Source: JACVRW01 sp040509755 (GTDB lineage Bacteria > Actinomycetota > Thermoleophilia > Solirubrobacterales > Thermoleophilaceae). Taken from it: DNA of 16,398 nucleotides. The DNA is taken from NCBI GenBank assembly GCA_040509755.1, contig JBEVKF010000089.1, positions 1-16,398 of the forward strand, given 5' to 3'. Below are positions 6,502-15,288 of the stretch, piece after piece (the stretch's first letter is position 1; each line of letters begins with the position of its first letter). Under the pieces are notes generated by a model. That model was not told the origin of the DNA, searched no databases, and saw nothing but the letters and a program-made list of their open reading frames with translations. Made by a program: the position numbers and the translations under genes.

Positions 6502-8436
6502 TCAGGCCTGTTGCGAGCGCTGTCGTGCTAGCTCGCGGCCGAGCGGGAGGACACCGGTCTCGAGGCCTTGGTCAGCTCGGACCACGTGCATGACCGCGTT
6601 GATCAGGGCGAGGTGGGTGAAGGCTTGGGGGAAGTTGCCCAGATGGCGGCCGGTACGTGGGTCGATCTCCTCGGCGTAGAGACCGAGCGGGCTGGCGTAG
6701 GAGAGCAGCTTCTCGCACAGATCGCGGCCGCGCTCGACCTCGCCGATCTCGACGAGCGCGGACACAAGCCAAAACGAGCAGATCGTAAAGGTGCCCTCCT
6801 CGCCGGCCAGTCCGTCGTCGGTCTCCTCGACGCGGTAGCGCAACACGAGCCCGTCCTGCGAGAGCTCGTCGCCGATCGCGAGCACGGTCGCGCGGATGCG
6901 CTCGTCATCGGGCGGCAAGAAGCGCGTCATCACCATCAGCAGCACGGACGCATCCAGCGCGTCTGTGTCGTAGTGCTGACAGAACACCCCGCGGTCATCG
7001 AGCGCGTTGTCGAGGATGTCCTGCTTGATCTCATCGGCGGCCGACTGCCAGCGCGCCGCGTACTCGAGCTCGTCGCGCAGCTCGGCAAGCCGTGCGCCGC
7101 GGTCGGCGGCGACCCAGCACATCAACTTCGAAGAGGTGAAGTGCTTGGGATCGCCGCGCACCTCCCAGATCCCGCGGTCGGGGTCGCGCCAGTGCTCCAG
7201 CGCCGCCTGGACCTGCTTCTTCATGATCGGCCAGATCCGCTCCGGCAAATGGTCGCGCGACTTGGTGTGCAGGTACACCGAGTCGAGCAGCGCCCCCCAG
7301 ACATCATGCTGCTCCTGGTCAAAGGCCCCGTTGCCGATCCGCACCGGCCGCGCACCCTCATAGCCCGACAGGTGATCGAGCGTCTGCTCGGTCAGCTTAT
7401 CCTCACCGCCGATCCCGTACATGATCTGCAGATCGCCCTCTTCCGACTCCGCCACATCGGCGATGAAATAGAAGAAGTCGTTTGCCTCCCAGTCAAAGCC
7501 GAGCGTGTACAGGCCCCACAACATGAAGGTCGCGTCGCGGATCCAGGTGAACCTGTAGTCCCAGTTGCGCTCCCCGCCAGGCGTCTCCGGCAACGATGTG
7601 GTCGCAGCGGCCACCAACGCTCCCGTCGGGGCATACGACAACCCCTTCAACGTCAGCGCCGAGCGCTGCAGATGCGTGCGCCACGGATGATCCGGAAACT
7701 GCCCGTGGTCGAGCCAGTGCTGCCAGTGATGCGCCGTCCACACCAGTCGGTCATACGCTTCGTCGTAGGACGACGGGGCCCCGTGATCAGACCACGACAA
7801 CGCCACGAACAACGTGTCGCTCTCCTTCATCAACGTCCGGCCCGTGGCTCGCGGCCCCTCAAAGCCGATGTTCATGTCCGAGGTCAGCTCCAGCTCGAGC
7901 TTGACGCCCTCGTTGACCGCCTTCGCGCGGTGGTAGTCGGGCCCGATGTACTCCCACTCCGCGGTCAGGGCGCCGTAGTCGAACACCGGCTCGCAGTCGA
8001 GCAGCACCTGCACCTCGCCGTTCACACACCTGATCAGCCGCAGCAACACATGGTCGGCGTCGTAATCGGTGGGTGCCCGCCGATGGATGTGCGCACGCTC
8101 GTGCTCGTGATGCCACGGACCGATCAGCAGCACATCGCGAACGATGATCCAGCCGCCGCTCGTACCCCAGCTCGTCTCGAGCACGTTCGTCCCGGGCAAG
8201 TAGCGCCGCGCCGCCGGCACATCCACATCCGCCGGGGCCAGCCGAAACGTCCCCGCGTCGCGATCCAACATCGCCCCGAACACGCTCGGCGAGTCAAAGC
8301 GAGGCAAGCACAACCACTCCACATTCGAGTCGGGCGCGACCAGCGCACAGGTCTGGCAGTCCGACAAGAACCCGTACTCGGCAATCGGCGGGAACGGGCT
8401 CGTGCCGATTCCGCCCTCTCGAATCCACTCGCTCAC
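6502..8436 (-). CDS. Glycoside hydrolase family 15 protein, trehalase-like
   Basis: This 644-residue GH15 enzyme is of the actinobacterial trehalase/glucoamylase-like group, which hydrolyses alpha-linked glucose such as trehalose. The N-terminal beta-sandwich (about 15-250) opens with PIAEYGFLSDCQT and carries WLCLPRFDSPSVFG. The (alpha/alpha)6 barrel has the hallmark GGERNWDYRFTWIRDATF (288-304), IMYGIGGE (338-345), RGIWEVRG (421-428) and EEGTFTICSFW (546-556). E425 is the likely general acid and E589 or E590 (GLYAEEID) the likely general base, by family position. The absence of a signal peptide suggests a cytoplasmic enzyme. The start is GTG 8436, 13 bases after the antiporter stop, so it is the second gene of that transcription unit. 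Trehalase is the best guess from overall resemblance to the mycobacterial-type enzyme; another alpha-glucoside substrate is possible. Confidence 0.9.
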   Translation of the reverse strand: MSEWIREGGIGTSPFPPIAEYGFLSDCQTCALVAPDSNVEWLCLPRFDSPSVFGAMLDRDAGTFRLAPADVDVPAARRYLPGTNVLETSWGTSGGWIIVRDVLLIGPWHHEHERAHIHRRAPTDYDADHVLLRLIRCVNGEVQVLLDCEPVFDYGALTAEWEYIGPDYHRAKAVNEGVKLELELTSDMNIGFEGPRATGRTLMKESDTLFVALSWSDHGAPSSYDEAYDRLVWTAHHWQHWLDHGQFPDHPWRTHLQRSALTLKGLSYAPTGALVAAATTSLPETPGGERNWDYRFTWIRDATFMLWGLYTLGFDWEANDFFYFIADVAESEEGDLQIMYGIGGEDKLTEQTLDHLSGYEGARPVRIGNGAFDQEQHDVWGALLDSVYLHTKSRDHLPERIWPIMKKQVQAALEHWRDPDRGIWEVRGDPKHFTSSKLMCWVAADRGARLAELRDELEYAARWQSAADEIKQDILDNALDDRGVFCQHYDTDALDASVLLMVMTRFLPPDDERIRATVLAIGDELSQDGLVLRYRVEETDDGLAGEEGTFTICSFWLVSALVEIGEVERGRDLCEKLLSYASPLGLYAEEIDPRTGRHLGNFPQAFTHLALINAVMHVVRADQGLETGVLPLGRELARQRSQQA

Positions 8437-8449
8437 GGCGCTTAGCGTA

Positions 8450-11386
8450 TTAGCCGGCCGGCCCGGGGCGGCCCTGCGCCATGTGGTCGGGCGCCGACCA
8501 GGTGAAGCGAGTCACGTCCTCGCGCGGCGCGAGCGCGCCCGAGCGCACGCCGCGGCGGACGAACAGAACGGGGGCGGGGGCGGCCTTGGCGATCTCCGAA
8601 CGTGCCGCTCCGAGACCCTCCCGCTCCCACCGCTCCGACAGGCCGATCACGAGCAGGCCGGCGCGTCCCGCCGCCTCGACGATCCCCTCGCGGCCAAGTG
8701 GGGCGACCACCGGCTCGGCGGACACGCCGGCGTACTGCTGGACCAGCAGCCCGGCGTCGCCGAGCAGCCGGCTCACGCGGGCGCGCTCGTCTGTCTGCCC
8801 GGCGGCGCCCAGCAGCTTCAGGGGCGCGCCCGTCGCCGCGCAGGTCCACGCCGCAAGCTCGAGCGCGGCCCAGTCGTGCTCTGCGCCGCCGAAGGGCACC
8901 ACCACAGGGGCGCCGGCGCCGGGCAGCACATCCTCGTCGCCCTTGGCCACCAGGACCGCCACGTCGCAGGGGGCCTCGCGCAGGACGTGGCCGACAGCGC
9001 CGCGCGGTACTCCCTCCCCCAGGAGCGGCCGGCGTCCGTTGACCAGCACGAGCGCCACCTCGTCGGAACTGGCAAGGCGCGTCAGGTCGGCTCCGATGTC
9101 CGTTGATATGAACGCGACGGCGCGCGCCGCGATGCCCACCTCGATCAGCTCGCGACGCGCCGCGTTGACCTCGGCCGAGGCCTCGGCCAGCAGACGATCC
9201 TCGGTCTGCAGGCCGCCACGCACGCCGGCGCTGCGCGGAGGCCGCACGAGCCGCGCGATGATCAGCTCGCGCGGAGGCTCCGATCGTGCAAGCGGGCCGG
9301 CTAGCGAGAGCAGTTGACCGAGCGCCGCGTCGCCCTCCGGGGCCACCAGCACAGACTGCTCGCGCAGGACGGGGAAGTCCGCCATCGACAGGGCTCGAGC
9401 CTCCTCGAGCTCCTCCTCGAGCGGGGCGCCCAGCTCCTTGCGCGGGTCGAGGACCTTCAACATGGGCCCGGTGATCAGCGTCGTAACGACCGCCATGATC
9501 ACCAGCATCGCGAATAGCGCGTCCGAGATCACGCCCTTCTCGAGCGCGAGGTTGAGGACGATCAGCTCGGTAAGCCCGCGGGTGTTCATGAGCACCCCGA
9601 TCACCGCCGACGAGCGGCTGTCGAAGCCCGCGATCCGGGCGGCGAGCGCGGCGCCGAACAGCTTGCCCAGCAGCGCCACCGCAAGCAGCGCGAGCGTGAT
9701 CAGCCAGAGCTCTGGCCGGTCGAGGAGCCCGATGTTCGTGCGCAGGCCGGTTACGACGAAGAACAGCGGGAGCAACAGGATGACCACGAAGTCCTCGACA
9801 CGCCGCGTCACGTCTTCGGTCAGGCCGGCGTGTCGCGGCATGATCAGCCCCATCACGAAGGCGCCGAAGATCAGCGCGATGCCGATCTCCTCCGTCAGGT
9901 ACGCCGACAGCAGGATGCCGGCGAAGATCAGCGCGGTCCAGCCGCTCGGAGTCCGGCCCGCCTCGTCGTAGGCGGTCGAGGCGCGTGCCAGCAACGGCCG
10001 CACGCCAAGCGCCATTACCACGCAGAAGACCACGCCGAGCCCGATCGTGACGACGACGTCGAACGGCGACCCGGAGACCGCCACCGCCGTTCCCAGCGCG
10101 ATGAGGATCCAGGCGGTGACGTCGTCAAACGCGGCAGCGGCCAGCACCACGGCGCCGATCGGGCGCTTGAGCATCCGGCGCTCGACGAGGATCCGCGCCA
10201 GCACTGGGAAGGCCGTGATCGACATCGAGATCCCGACGAACAAAGCGAACGGGAGGAAGTCGGTGTCGGGCGCCAGCAGGCTGTAGACCGGCAGCGCGAT
10301 TGCGATCCCGAGCGCCATCGGCACCGCCACGCTGGCGTTCGAGATCAGCGCGATCTGCCCCGCGCGGCGCCCGATCTGGCGCGGGTCGAGCTCAAGCCCG
10401 ATCAGGAACATGTAGAAGATGAGCCCGAGTTGGGCGGCCACCTCGAGGTAGGGAATGATGTCCTCGGGAAATAGTGCGTCGGCCGCGGCGGGCGAGATCG
10501 CCCCTAGCAGCGACGGCCCCAGCGCCAGGCCGGCCACGACCTCGCCGATCACCCGGGGCTGTCCCAACGCCACAGCGGCCATGCCGAGCAGCCGGGCGAG
10601 CACACACACGACGGCGACGGCAATGAAGAAGGCCGCGAACACGCTCCCCGCCTCGCGTCGCTTCTCGAGCGACAGCCGCTCGGTACCCGGGGGCGGCGGT
10701 CCGGCCTCGGGCGCCGCGGTCCCCGGGGGTAGCAGCACGATGCTGAGGCTGCGGTCGAACGCGGTGCCCACTATCGACCGCCGTCCGCCGCGCGAGCAGC
10801 GCACCTCGCCGAGAAGCCTCCCGTCGACGTAACGAGCCCGGCCCACAGTGTGTCCCTCGGCAATCAGCTCGACCCGCAGGCCCTCGCCCTCGATGCCGAG
10901 TTCTTCGCCGAGGCACAGCGAGCGTGGCGAGAGCGTGTATTCCCCGGCCAGCGAGTCCGGCAGCCGCGCCTGGCGGGCGGTGAGCCCCGACGGGCCGCGG
11001 GTGAGCTCGGCGAGCACCGGCCGGCCCGCGAGCGTGCCCTCGAGGCGCCCCTCCTCCACCGTCGCGTCGAGCTCGGCAGTCGAGTCGCCCAAGCACTCGA
11101 CCTTGCCCGTGAGGCGCCCGTCCTCGAGCGTCAACTCGCCGCCAAGGTTCTCCTCGGCATCGCCAAGGCCGATGAAGCGACCCGACTGCGAGAGCTGGAT
11201 CGCCCGACCGAGACAGGCCTGTCCGTCGATGACCGCGTAGCCGCCCGCCACGGCCGGCTGAGGCTCGCGGTCCTCGCCGGCCGCGATCACAACGATCGAC
11301 ACCAGGGCGAGCAGCAGGACCAGCGCCCCGTAGACGCCCGCCAGCCGCCCCCGTCCCAGCGCACCGTCCTTCGGGCCTCGCCTCAC
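8450..11386 (-). CDS. CPA2-type cation/proton antiporter with duplicated N-terminal extracytoplasmic domain and C-terminal USP-like domains
   Basis: This is a 978-residue membrane protein. Order of parts: a basic N-terminal tail; a membrane segment at about 17-36; an outside region of about 210 residues made of two related repeats (48-130 and 147-219); and a Pro-rich linker (225-234). Then comes a monovalent-cation/proton antiporter domain (about 247-645, roughly 12 membrane segments) with GEVVAGLALGPSLLG, MFLIGLELD and AFDDVTAW. D421-D422 is the ion-binding DD motif. A cytoplasmic tail (676-945) holds two regions resembling universal stress protein domains, the second ending in PAPVLFVRRG. 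Ordinary CPA2 antiporters lack the duplicated outer domain. The start is GTG 11386; no strong ribosome-binding site precedes it. Whether it moves Na+ or K+ cannot be told. The GH15 gene follows 13 bases downstream. The Ser/Thr kinase gene is divergent on the other side. Confidence 0.92.
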   Translation of the reverse strand: MRRGPKDGALGRGRLAGVYGALVLLLALVSIVVIAAGEDREPQPAVAGGYAVIDGQACLGRAIQLSQSGRFIGLGDAEENLGGELTLEDGRLTGKVECLGDSTAELDATVEEGRLEGTLAGRPVLAELTRGPSGLTARQARLPDSLAGEYTLSPRSLCLGEELGIEGEGLRVELIAEGHTVGRARYVDGRLLGEVRCSRGGRRSIVGTAFDRSLSIVLLPPGTAAPEAGPPPPGTERLSLEKRREAGSVFAAFFIAVAVVCVLARLLGMAAVALGQPRVIGEVVAGLALGPSLLGAISPAAADALFPEDIIPYLEVAAQLGLIFYMFLIGLELDPRQIGRRAGQIALISNASVAVPMALGIAIALPVYSLLAPDTDFLPFALFVGISMSITAFPVLARILVERRMLKRPIGAVVLAAAAFDDVTAWILIALGTAVAVSGSPFDVVVTIGLGVVFCVVMALGVRPLLARASTAYDEAGRTPSGWTALIFAGILLSAYLTEEIGIALIFGAFVMGLIMPRHAGLTEDVTRRVEDFVVILLLPLFFVVTGLRTNIGLLDRPELWLITLALLAVALLGKLFGAALAARIAGFDSRSSAVIGVLMNTRGLTELIVLNLALEKGVISDALFAMLVIMAVVTTLITGPMLKVLDPRKELGAPLEEELEEARALSMADFPVLREQSVLVAPEGDAALGQLLSLAGPLARSEPPRELIIARLVRPPRSAGVRGGLQTEDRLLAEASAEVNAARRELIEVGIAARAVAFISTDIGADLTRLASSDEVALVLVNGRRPLLGEGVPRGAVGHVLREAPCDVAVLVAKGDEDVLPGAGAPVVVPFGGAEHDWAALELAAWTCAATGAPLKLLGAAGQTDERARVSRLLGDAGLLVQQYAGVSAEPVVAPLGREGIVEAAGRAGLLVIGLSERWEREGLGAARSEIAKAAPAPVLFVRRGVRSGALAPREDVTRFTWSAPDHMAQGRPGPAG
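10730..11245 (-). repeat. Tandem protein-domain repeat inside the antiporter gene
   Basis: Two diverged copies of about 75-83 residues are encoded in tandem: residues 48-130 (10997-11245) and 147-219 (10730-10948). Matching landmarks are AGGYAVIDGQACLG against AGEYTLSPRSLCLG at the beginning, and LEDGRLTGKVEC against YVDGRLLGEVRC later. Each copy has exactly two cysteines at nearly the same spacing (C58/C98 and C158/C197), which suggests one disulfide per copy outside the membrane. The rest is rich in alternating hydrophobic residues, consistent with beta strands. I do not recognise the fold. Confidence 0.6.
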
Positions 11387-11453
11387 TCCGAGGGAGACCC
11401 GGCGTGAGCGGATGTGGCCAGCTTGTGCCCGATCCTCATCGAAATCTCTCTCT

Positions 11454-11466
11454 CATCGGGCCGATG
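11454..11466. promoter_or_regulatory. 13-base perfect palindrome between divergent antiporter and kinase genes
   Basis: CATCGG-G-CCGATG is a perfect inverted repeat in the 113-base divergent region between the antiporter start (11386) and the kinase start (11500). It directly follows a TC-dinucleotide run (about 11446-11453). A weak -10-like TACCCT lies at 11470-11475 just after it. The position would suit an operator controlling either gene. No known regulator consensus was recognised. Confidence 0.35.
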
Positions 11467-11499
11467 GCGTACCCTCAGGGACCCGACGGATAGTTGAAC

Positions 11500-12369
11500 A
11501 TGTCTGCTGGCCACCCGCAAGATGTGACGACCGAACTCGTCAAGGGAATGGTCGTCGGTCCATACAGGATCGAGTCTCTGCTGGGAGTGGGCGGAATGGG
11601 CCGGGTGTACGAGGCGGTCGGCCCCGACGCCGAGCACGTGGCGCTCAAGGTCGTCAAGCGAGACCTCGCCCGCGACAAGATCTTCCGCAGTCGCTTCGCG
11701 CGCGAGGCAAACATCGCGCAGCGCGTCGTCCACCGGCACGTGGTGCCCGTCGTTGACCAGGGCGAGCACGACGGCGTCCCCTATCTCGTCCAACGCTTCA
11801 TTCGCGGCGGCTCGCTCGCCGAGAAGCTCGAGCGCGAGGAGACCCTGGCGATCGAGGACGCCGTGAAGATCTGCCTGTGGGTGGCTTCCGGTCTTGACGC
11901 GATCCATGCCGCCGGGCTCATCCACCGGGACGTCAAGCCGGGCAACATCCTGCTCGACGAGGAGGGGGTCGCGTTCATCACGGACTTCGGACTGGCCAAG
12001 GACAGCCAGGGGACCGTGCTCACAAAACCCGGCCAGGCGCTCGGCTCACTCGACTACATGGCTCCCGAGCAAATCCGTTCGGAGCCGGTTACCGGAGCCG
12101 CCGACGTCTATGCGCTCGGCTGTGTCATGTACGAGTGCCTCACCGGCGCCCCTCCGTTCGCCGACCGCCAGGGAATGCGGGTGCTCTGGGCGCACCTCCA
12201 GGACGTGCCGGCCGATCCGTGCGCCTCCCGGGCGGGGATGCCGAAGGAGTTCGGCCAGACGATCTGCATGGCTCTCGAGAAGGATCCGGACAAGCGCCCG
12301 CCCACCGCCACGGCCTACGCACGCATGGTCCAGATCGCGTCCGGCGCTGCGTTCGGCCCGCAGACCTGA
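11500..12369 (+). CDS. Soluble Ser/Thr protein kinase (Hanks type)
   Basis: This 289-residue protein is almost only a PknB-like kinase domain and phosphorylates Ser/Thr on proteins. Visible motifs (numbered from ATG 11500) are the glycine loop GVGGMGRVYE (29-38), K50 in VALKVV, E69 of helix C, and the catalytic loop HRDVKPGN (142-149, D144). DFG is at 162-164, the activation segment ends GSLDYMAPEQ, and ADVYALGC follows. The C-terminal lobe ends in DKRPPTATAYARMVQ. There is no transmembrane segment and no PASTA, FHA or other sensor domain, so it should be cytoplasmic and get its input from a partner. ATG 11500 is preferred: a CGGA element lies 9 bases ahead, whereas the in-frame TTG at 11494 is too close to it. 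It aligns without gaps to the kinase at 15285-16160. It converges on the peptidase gene, leaving 29 bases with only a weak GTCAG/CTGAC hairpin. Confidence 0.94.
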   Translation: MSAGHPQDVTTELVKGMVVGPYRIESLLGVGGMGRVYEAVGPDAEHVALKVVKRDLARDKIFRSRFAREANIAQRVVHRHVVPVVDQGEHDGVPYLVQRFIRGGSLAEKLEREETLAIEDAVKICLWVASGLDAIHAAGLIHRDVKPGNILLDEEGVAFITDFGLAKDSQGTVLTKPGQALGSLDYMAPEQIRSEPVTGAADVYALGCVMYECLTGAPPFADRQGMRVLWAHLQDVPADPCASRAGMPKEFGQTICMALEKDPDKRPPTATAYARMVQIASGAAFGPQT

Positions 12370-12398
12370 ATCTCGCCACCGTCAGCGGTTCGGCCTGA

Positions 12399-14933
12399 CT
12401 ACCTCCGCACGACCCTGAACCGCAGCCGGCGGGGGCGCGAGACGTTGCCGGCGGCGTCCTTGGCCGTGATCGAGGCGCGGTTGAGGCCGAGAGGCAGCGC
12501 CTTGACGCCGATCCGGCCGCTGAAGTCGACGCGACCGCGCCCGGCCGGGCGGTTGCGCCGGACGAGCGAGCCGATGGTCACGTAGCGCGTGCAGCGCTCG
12601 CGCGAGCGGCTCTGGCGCGTCGGGCGGCGGCAGGTCCGCCCGACCTTGCGTCCGGGCCGGGCACGCTCGAGCTTGATGACCACCCTGGAGGTCTCCGAGA
12701 GGCGAAAGCGGAACCGCGTGCCCACCGGGGCGCGGCGCTGGGCCTCCGCCACGCGCGGGGTTCGGTCGAACCCCACACGGAAGCGCTTGTTGGTCATGGC
12801 AAAGCCGGATATGACGGGCCGCGTGGTATCCGCCACCGGCAGCGGCGGGGGCGCGGTGAAGTCCTCGACCGGGGCGGTGTCGTTGTCCCCGGTGGTGGTG
12901 GCGTTCACGCCCATCCCGCGCGCCGCGAAGACGGCCCAGATTCGATCGCGGTCCACAAAGCCCCGGTTGACGTCGGCCTGGAGAATCGCGTCTCGCATCT
13001 GGAGGAAGGTGGGGCTCGGCGGCGACAGGCGCATCCCGTCGGTCACCAGCGCGCGAACGCGGAAGTCGCCGGCGGGCGGCCCGTGCGCCGCGATCAGCGC
13101 TTGGCGCAGGTCCCAGAGCGCCTCGACCCAGATCTCGCCGTCGGCATGCACCTCTGGGAATCCGATGATCTTCCCGAAGTCGCCGTAGGTGTAGCCGCCG
13201 GGCCCGCCTCCGGGCGAGCCCGGGCAGGCGGGCGGGCCCGAGCCCACGGCGCAGTCGAAGGGCTGGGTGCGAATGGGGGCGTTCACGTAAGTGGACGAGC
13301 GGATCTCGCCGGGCGCCGGCGTGTCGGTCTGGAAGCCGGCGGCCGCCAGGTAGTCCTCGGCGTAGAAGTCGCTCCACGCCTCGCCCATGGCGCCCGACTG
13401 GGCGCCATCGAGCGCCCCGAAACCGGCGACATCGGTGACCAGCCGGTTGGACAGCCCGTGCGTGTACTCGTGGTAGACGATGTGCGCGTCGTCAGCGCCG
13501 TTCACGTCTCTCACGCCGGCTGAGTTCGGGCAGTCCTCCCTGAAGAGGTACATCTGCATCCGCGCCGGGGTGCCGTCGGGCAGGACCGCCATGTTGGCGT
13601 TGTTGGAGTGGTTCGCGCAGTCGGGAAGGCCACCGGCGAGGTTCGCGCCGTCGTCCACCTGGGCGAACAGGCGGTCGGCCCCCTCGAAGCTTCCGGAGGT
13701 TGGGCCGAACTCGATGCCCGGCGTGTCGCGCAGGTAGTCGTGGAAGTTGTTGACGAAGTAAAAGAGCTGAGTGCCCGCCTGCCTGCGGTTGGTGGCCCAG
13801 CTGGATGCAACGTCGCTGTTCCAGCTGCAGCCGAAGCCCGGGCAGGGTGCCGCCCCGGGAAAGCCCGTCGACTGTGCGTAGCTCCACGCGCCCCCGGTCG
13901 GCGGGATCTCGTCCGCCAGACCCGGCGTCGGCCCTGAAGCCGAGCTGTAAACGTCGTCATCGACATCGGAGTGGACATGCGTGTTGGGTCCGGACAGGCT
14001 GCTGGCGGAGGTCAGCCAGGCCGCCGGAAAGTCCTTGCCCACCTGCGTGCCGCCCACCGGCGCGCCCGGGTAATGGTCGAACGCGAGCGCCGCCACGTCG
14101 TGAACCAGGCTGGCGCGATAGAGCAACCTCCCGCTCTCGGCGTCCACCACGGCGTCGTAGACGCCGCCTTCGCCGGTGAAGAGCACCACCCGCCACGCAA
14201 GGCGAACGTCCTGCGCGTCTCCGAAGAGCACGAGGCTCGCGCGGTGGCCACGATCGAAGGTAGTGGCCCGGTCGGGCCCGACGCTGGGACCGGCAGGTCC
14301 CGGCCGGACGCTCGCCGAGACGCTGCGGGCGGCGGCCTCGAGCGCCTCCCGGGGGCCGACGCCCGGCACGATCGAGTCCACCGCCAGGTCGGGCCGCGGC
14401 GCGCCGCCGATGTTGATCAGGCGTCCGTCCGCGTCGACGTTTGCCCGCAGCCCCTGGTCGAAGGACGGGATCCCTCTGTAGGTCTGCTCCCACCAGAGGT
14501 GCACAACCCCGCTTTCCGACGCATAGCGCCGCGTGAGCTCAAGTGCTGCGATATCCGTCGAGTCGAGCCCGAACGCCGCGCGGCGGCCGCGCAGGTAGGA
14601 GACGGCGATGTCGCGGGGGCGGTCGCCGGTCGCTCGGGTCAGGAATCCGTCGCGCCTCGCCACGACGGTCAACCCGCCGGTGAGCGGGTCCGTATCGACC
14701 ACGCCCGAGGCTCCCAGCGCACGACGTAGGCCGCGCCGGGCAGCGGAGGCCTGTGCGAGGCGAGCGCCACCGCGGCGCGCGCGCACGTCGTAGGTCTCAC
14801 CGGCCGAGCGGCCGGCCGCGGCGGAACTTTGGGCGCGGACCTCGGCGGCTGACGCCGGGCCGCCCGCGCCGAGCAGCAGCGAGCCTCCGGCCAACAGGCC
14901 GAGAGCGATTCGCCGTTGCCGCCGAAAACGCAA
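12399..14933 (-). CDS. Secreted M36-family (fungalysin-type) zinc metallopeptidase
   Basis: This 844-residue exported endopeptidase precursor begins with a Sec-type signal peptide: basic MRFRRQRR, a hydrophobic core, and ASA before AEV, with likely cleavage after A29. An FTP/PepSY-like propeptide region follows (about 45-280) and would keep the enzyme inactive until processed. The catalytic domain has the HEYTH zinc motif (H488, E489, H492) and the third-ligand segment GAMGEAWSDF (E518), as in fungalysins. After a short linker (ADTTRPVISGF, 701-711), an Arg-rich C-terminal domain of about 130 residues follows. It contains RFRFRLSETSRVVIKLER, two cysteines (C768, C781) and DAAGNVSRPRRLRF. I associate this domain with Thermoleophilia exported proteins; it may anchor the enzyme or bind the cell surface. 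The start is TTG 14933, one base after the FHA stop, so translation is probably coupled to the FHA/kinase genes. Confidence 0.93.
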   Translation of the reverse strand: MRFRRQRRIALGLLAGGSLLLGAGGPASAAEVRAQSSAAAGRSAGETYDVRARRGGARLAQASAARRGLRRALGASGVVDTDPLTGGLTVVARRDGFLTRATGDRPRDIAVSYLRGRRAAFGLDSTDIAALELTRRYASESGVVHLWWEQTYRGIPSFDQGLRANVDADGRLINIGGAPRPDLAVDSIVPGVGPREALEAAARSVSASVRPGPAGPSVGPDRATTFDRGHRASLVLFGDAQDVRLAWRVVLFTGEGGVYDAVVDAESGRLLYRASLVHDVAALAFDHYPGAPVGGTQVGKDFPAAWLTSASSLSGPNTHVHSDVDDDVYSSASGPTPGLADEIPPTGGAWSYAQSTGFPGAAPCPGFGCSWNSDVASSWATNRRQAGTQLFYFVNNFHDYLRDTPGIEFGPTSGSFEGADRLFAQVDDGANLAGGLPDCANHSNNANMAVLPDGTPARMQMYLFREDCPNSAGVRDVNGADDAHIVYHEYTHGLSNRLVTDVAGFGALDGAQSGAMGEAWSDFYAEDYLAAAGFQTDTPAPGEIRSSTYVNAPIRTQPFDCAVGSGPPACPGSPGGGPGGYTYGDFGKIIGFPEVHADGEIWVEALWDLRQALIAAHGPPAGDFRVRALVTDGMRLSPPSPTFLQMRDAILQADVNRGFVDRDRIWAVFAARGMGVNATTTGDNDTAPVEDFTAPPPLPVADTTRPVISGFAMTNKRFRVGFDRTPRVAEAQRRAPVGTRFRFRLSETSRVVIKLERARPGRKVGRTCRRPTRQSRSRERCTRYVTIGSLVRRNRPAGRGRVDFSGRIGVKALPLGLNRASITAKDAAGNVSRPRRLRFRVVRR

Positions 14934-14934
14934 G

Positions 14935-15288
14935 TCAGCCGGCGAGCCCGCTGCCCGCCGCGTCGCCCGCTGTACTGCGACCTGCGTCGCCTTCGGCGCC
15001 CGAGGAAGGCCCCAAGCGCCAGACGGTGTTGCCGAAGCGGATGCGGTCCCCGACGCCGATCTCGGCGATCCCCTCGATGCGGCGATCGTTCACAAACGTG
15101 CCGTTGAGCGAGCCGAGATCCTCGATGGCCAGTCCCTCGTCCACGCGGCGAACGACGGCATGGCGCCGCGAGACGTCCGGATCATTTAGGTCCACATCGC
15201 ACTCCGCGCGACCGATCGTGACGCCGGGCGAGGCCGGGCGCTCCAGCCCCTGCATGGGGGCCTCCTCGATGAAGACGAGGTCTTTCAT
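14935..15288 (-). CDS. Small FHA-domain protein (phosphothreonine reader)
   Basis: This 117-residue protein consists of one forkhead-associated domain and a short Gly/Ala-rich tail. FHA domains bind phosphothreonine peptides and often read marks made by Hanks-type kinases. The binding-loop residues are intact: G26/R27 in TIGRAECDV, S40 and H43 in DPDVSRRHA, DLGSLNGTFVN (57-67, N62) and VGDRIRFGN (79-87). No other domain or membrane segment is present, so it is likely a cytoplasmic adaptor. Its ATG overlaps the TGA of the kinase gene by 4 bases, and it ends one base before the peptidase start. The context makes the upstream kinase the obvious partner. This partnership is inferred, not shown by the sequence. 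Confidence 0.93.
   Translation of the reverse strand: MKDLVFIEEAPMQGLERPASPGVTIGRAECDVDLNDPDVSRRHAVVRRVDEGLAIEDLGSLNGTFVNDRRIEGIAEIGVGDRIRFGNTVWRLGPSSGAEGDAGRSTAGDAAGSGLAG

Noticed and set aside
6568..8445. Plus-strand open frame of 625 codons
   Set aside because: It is antisense to the clearly recognised GH15 gene, with no domain features of its own.
12370..12398. Terminator between the convergent kinase and peptidase genes
   Set aside because: Only a 5-base stem (GTCAG/CTGAC) with a 9-base loop and no T-run.
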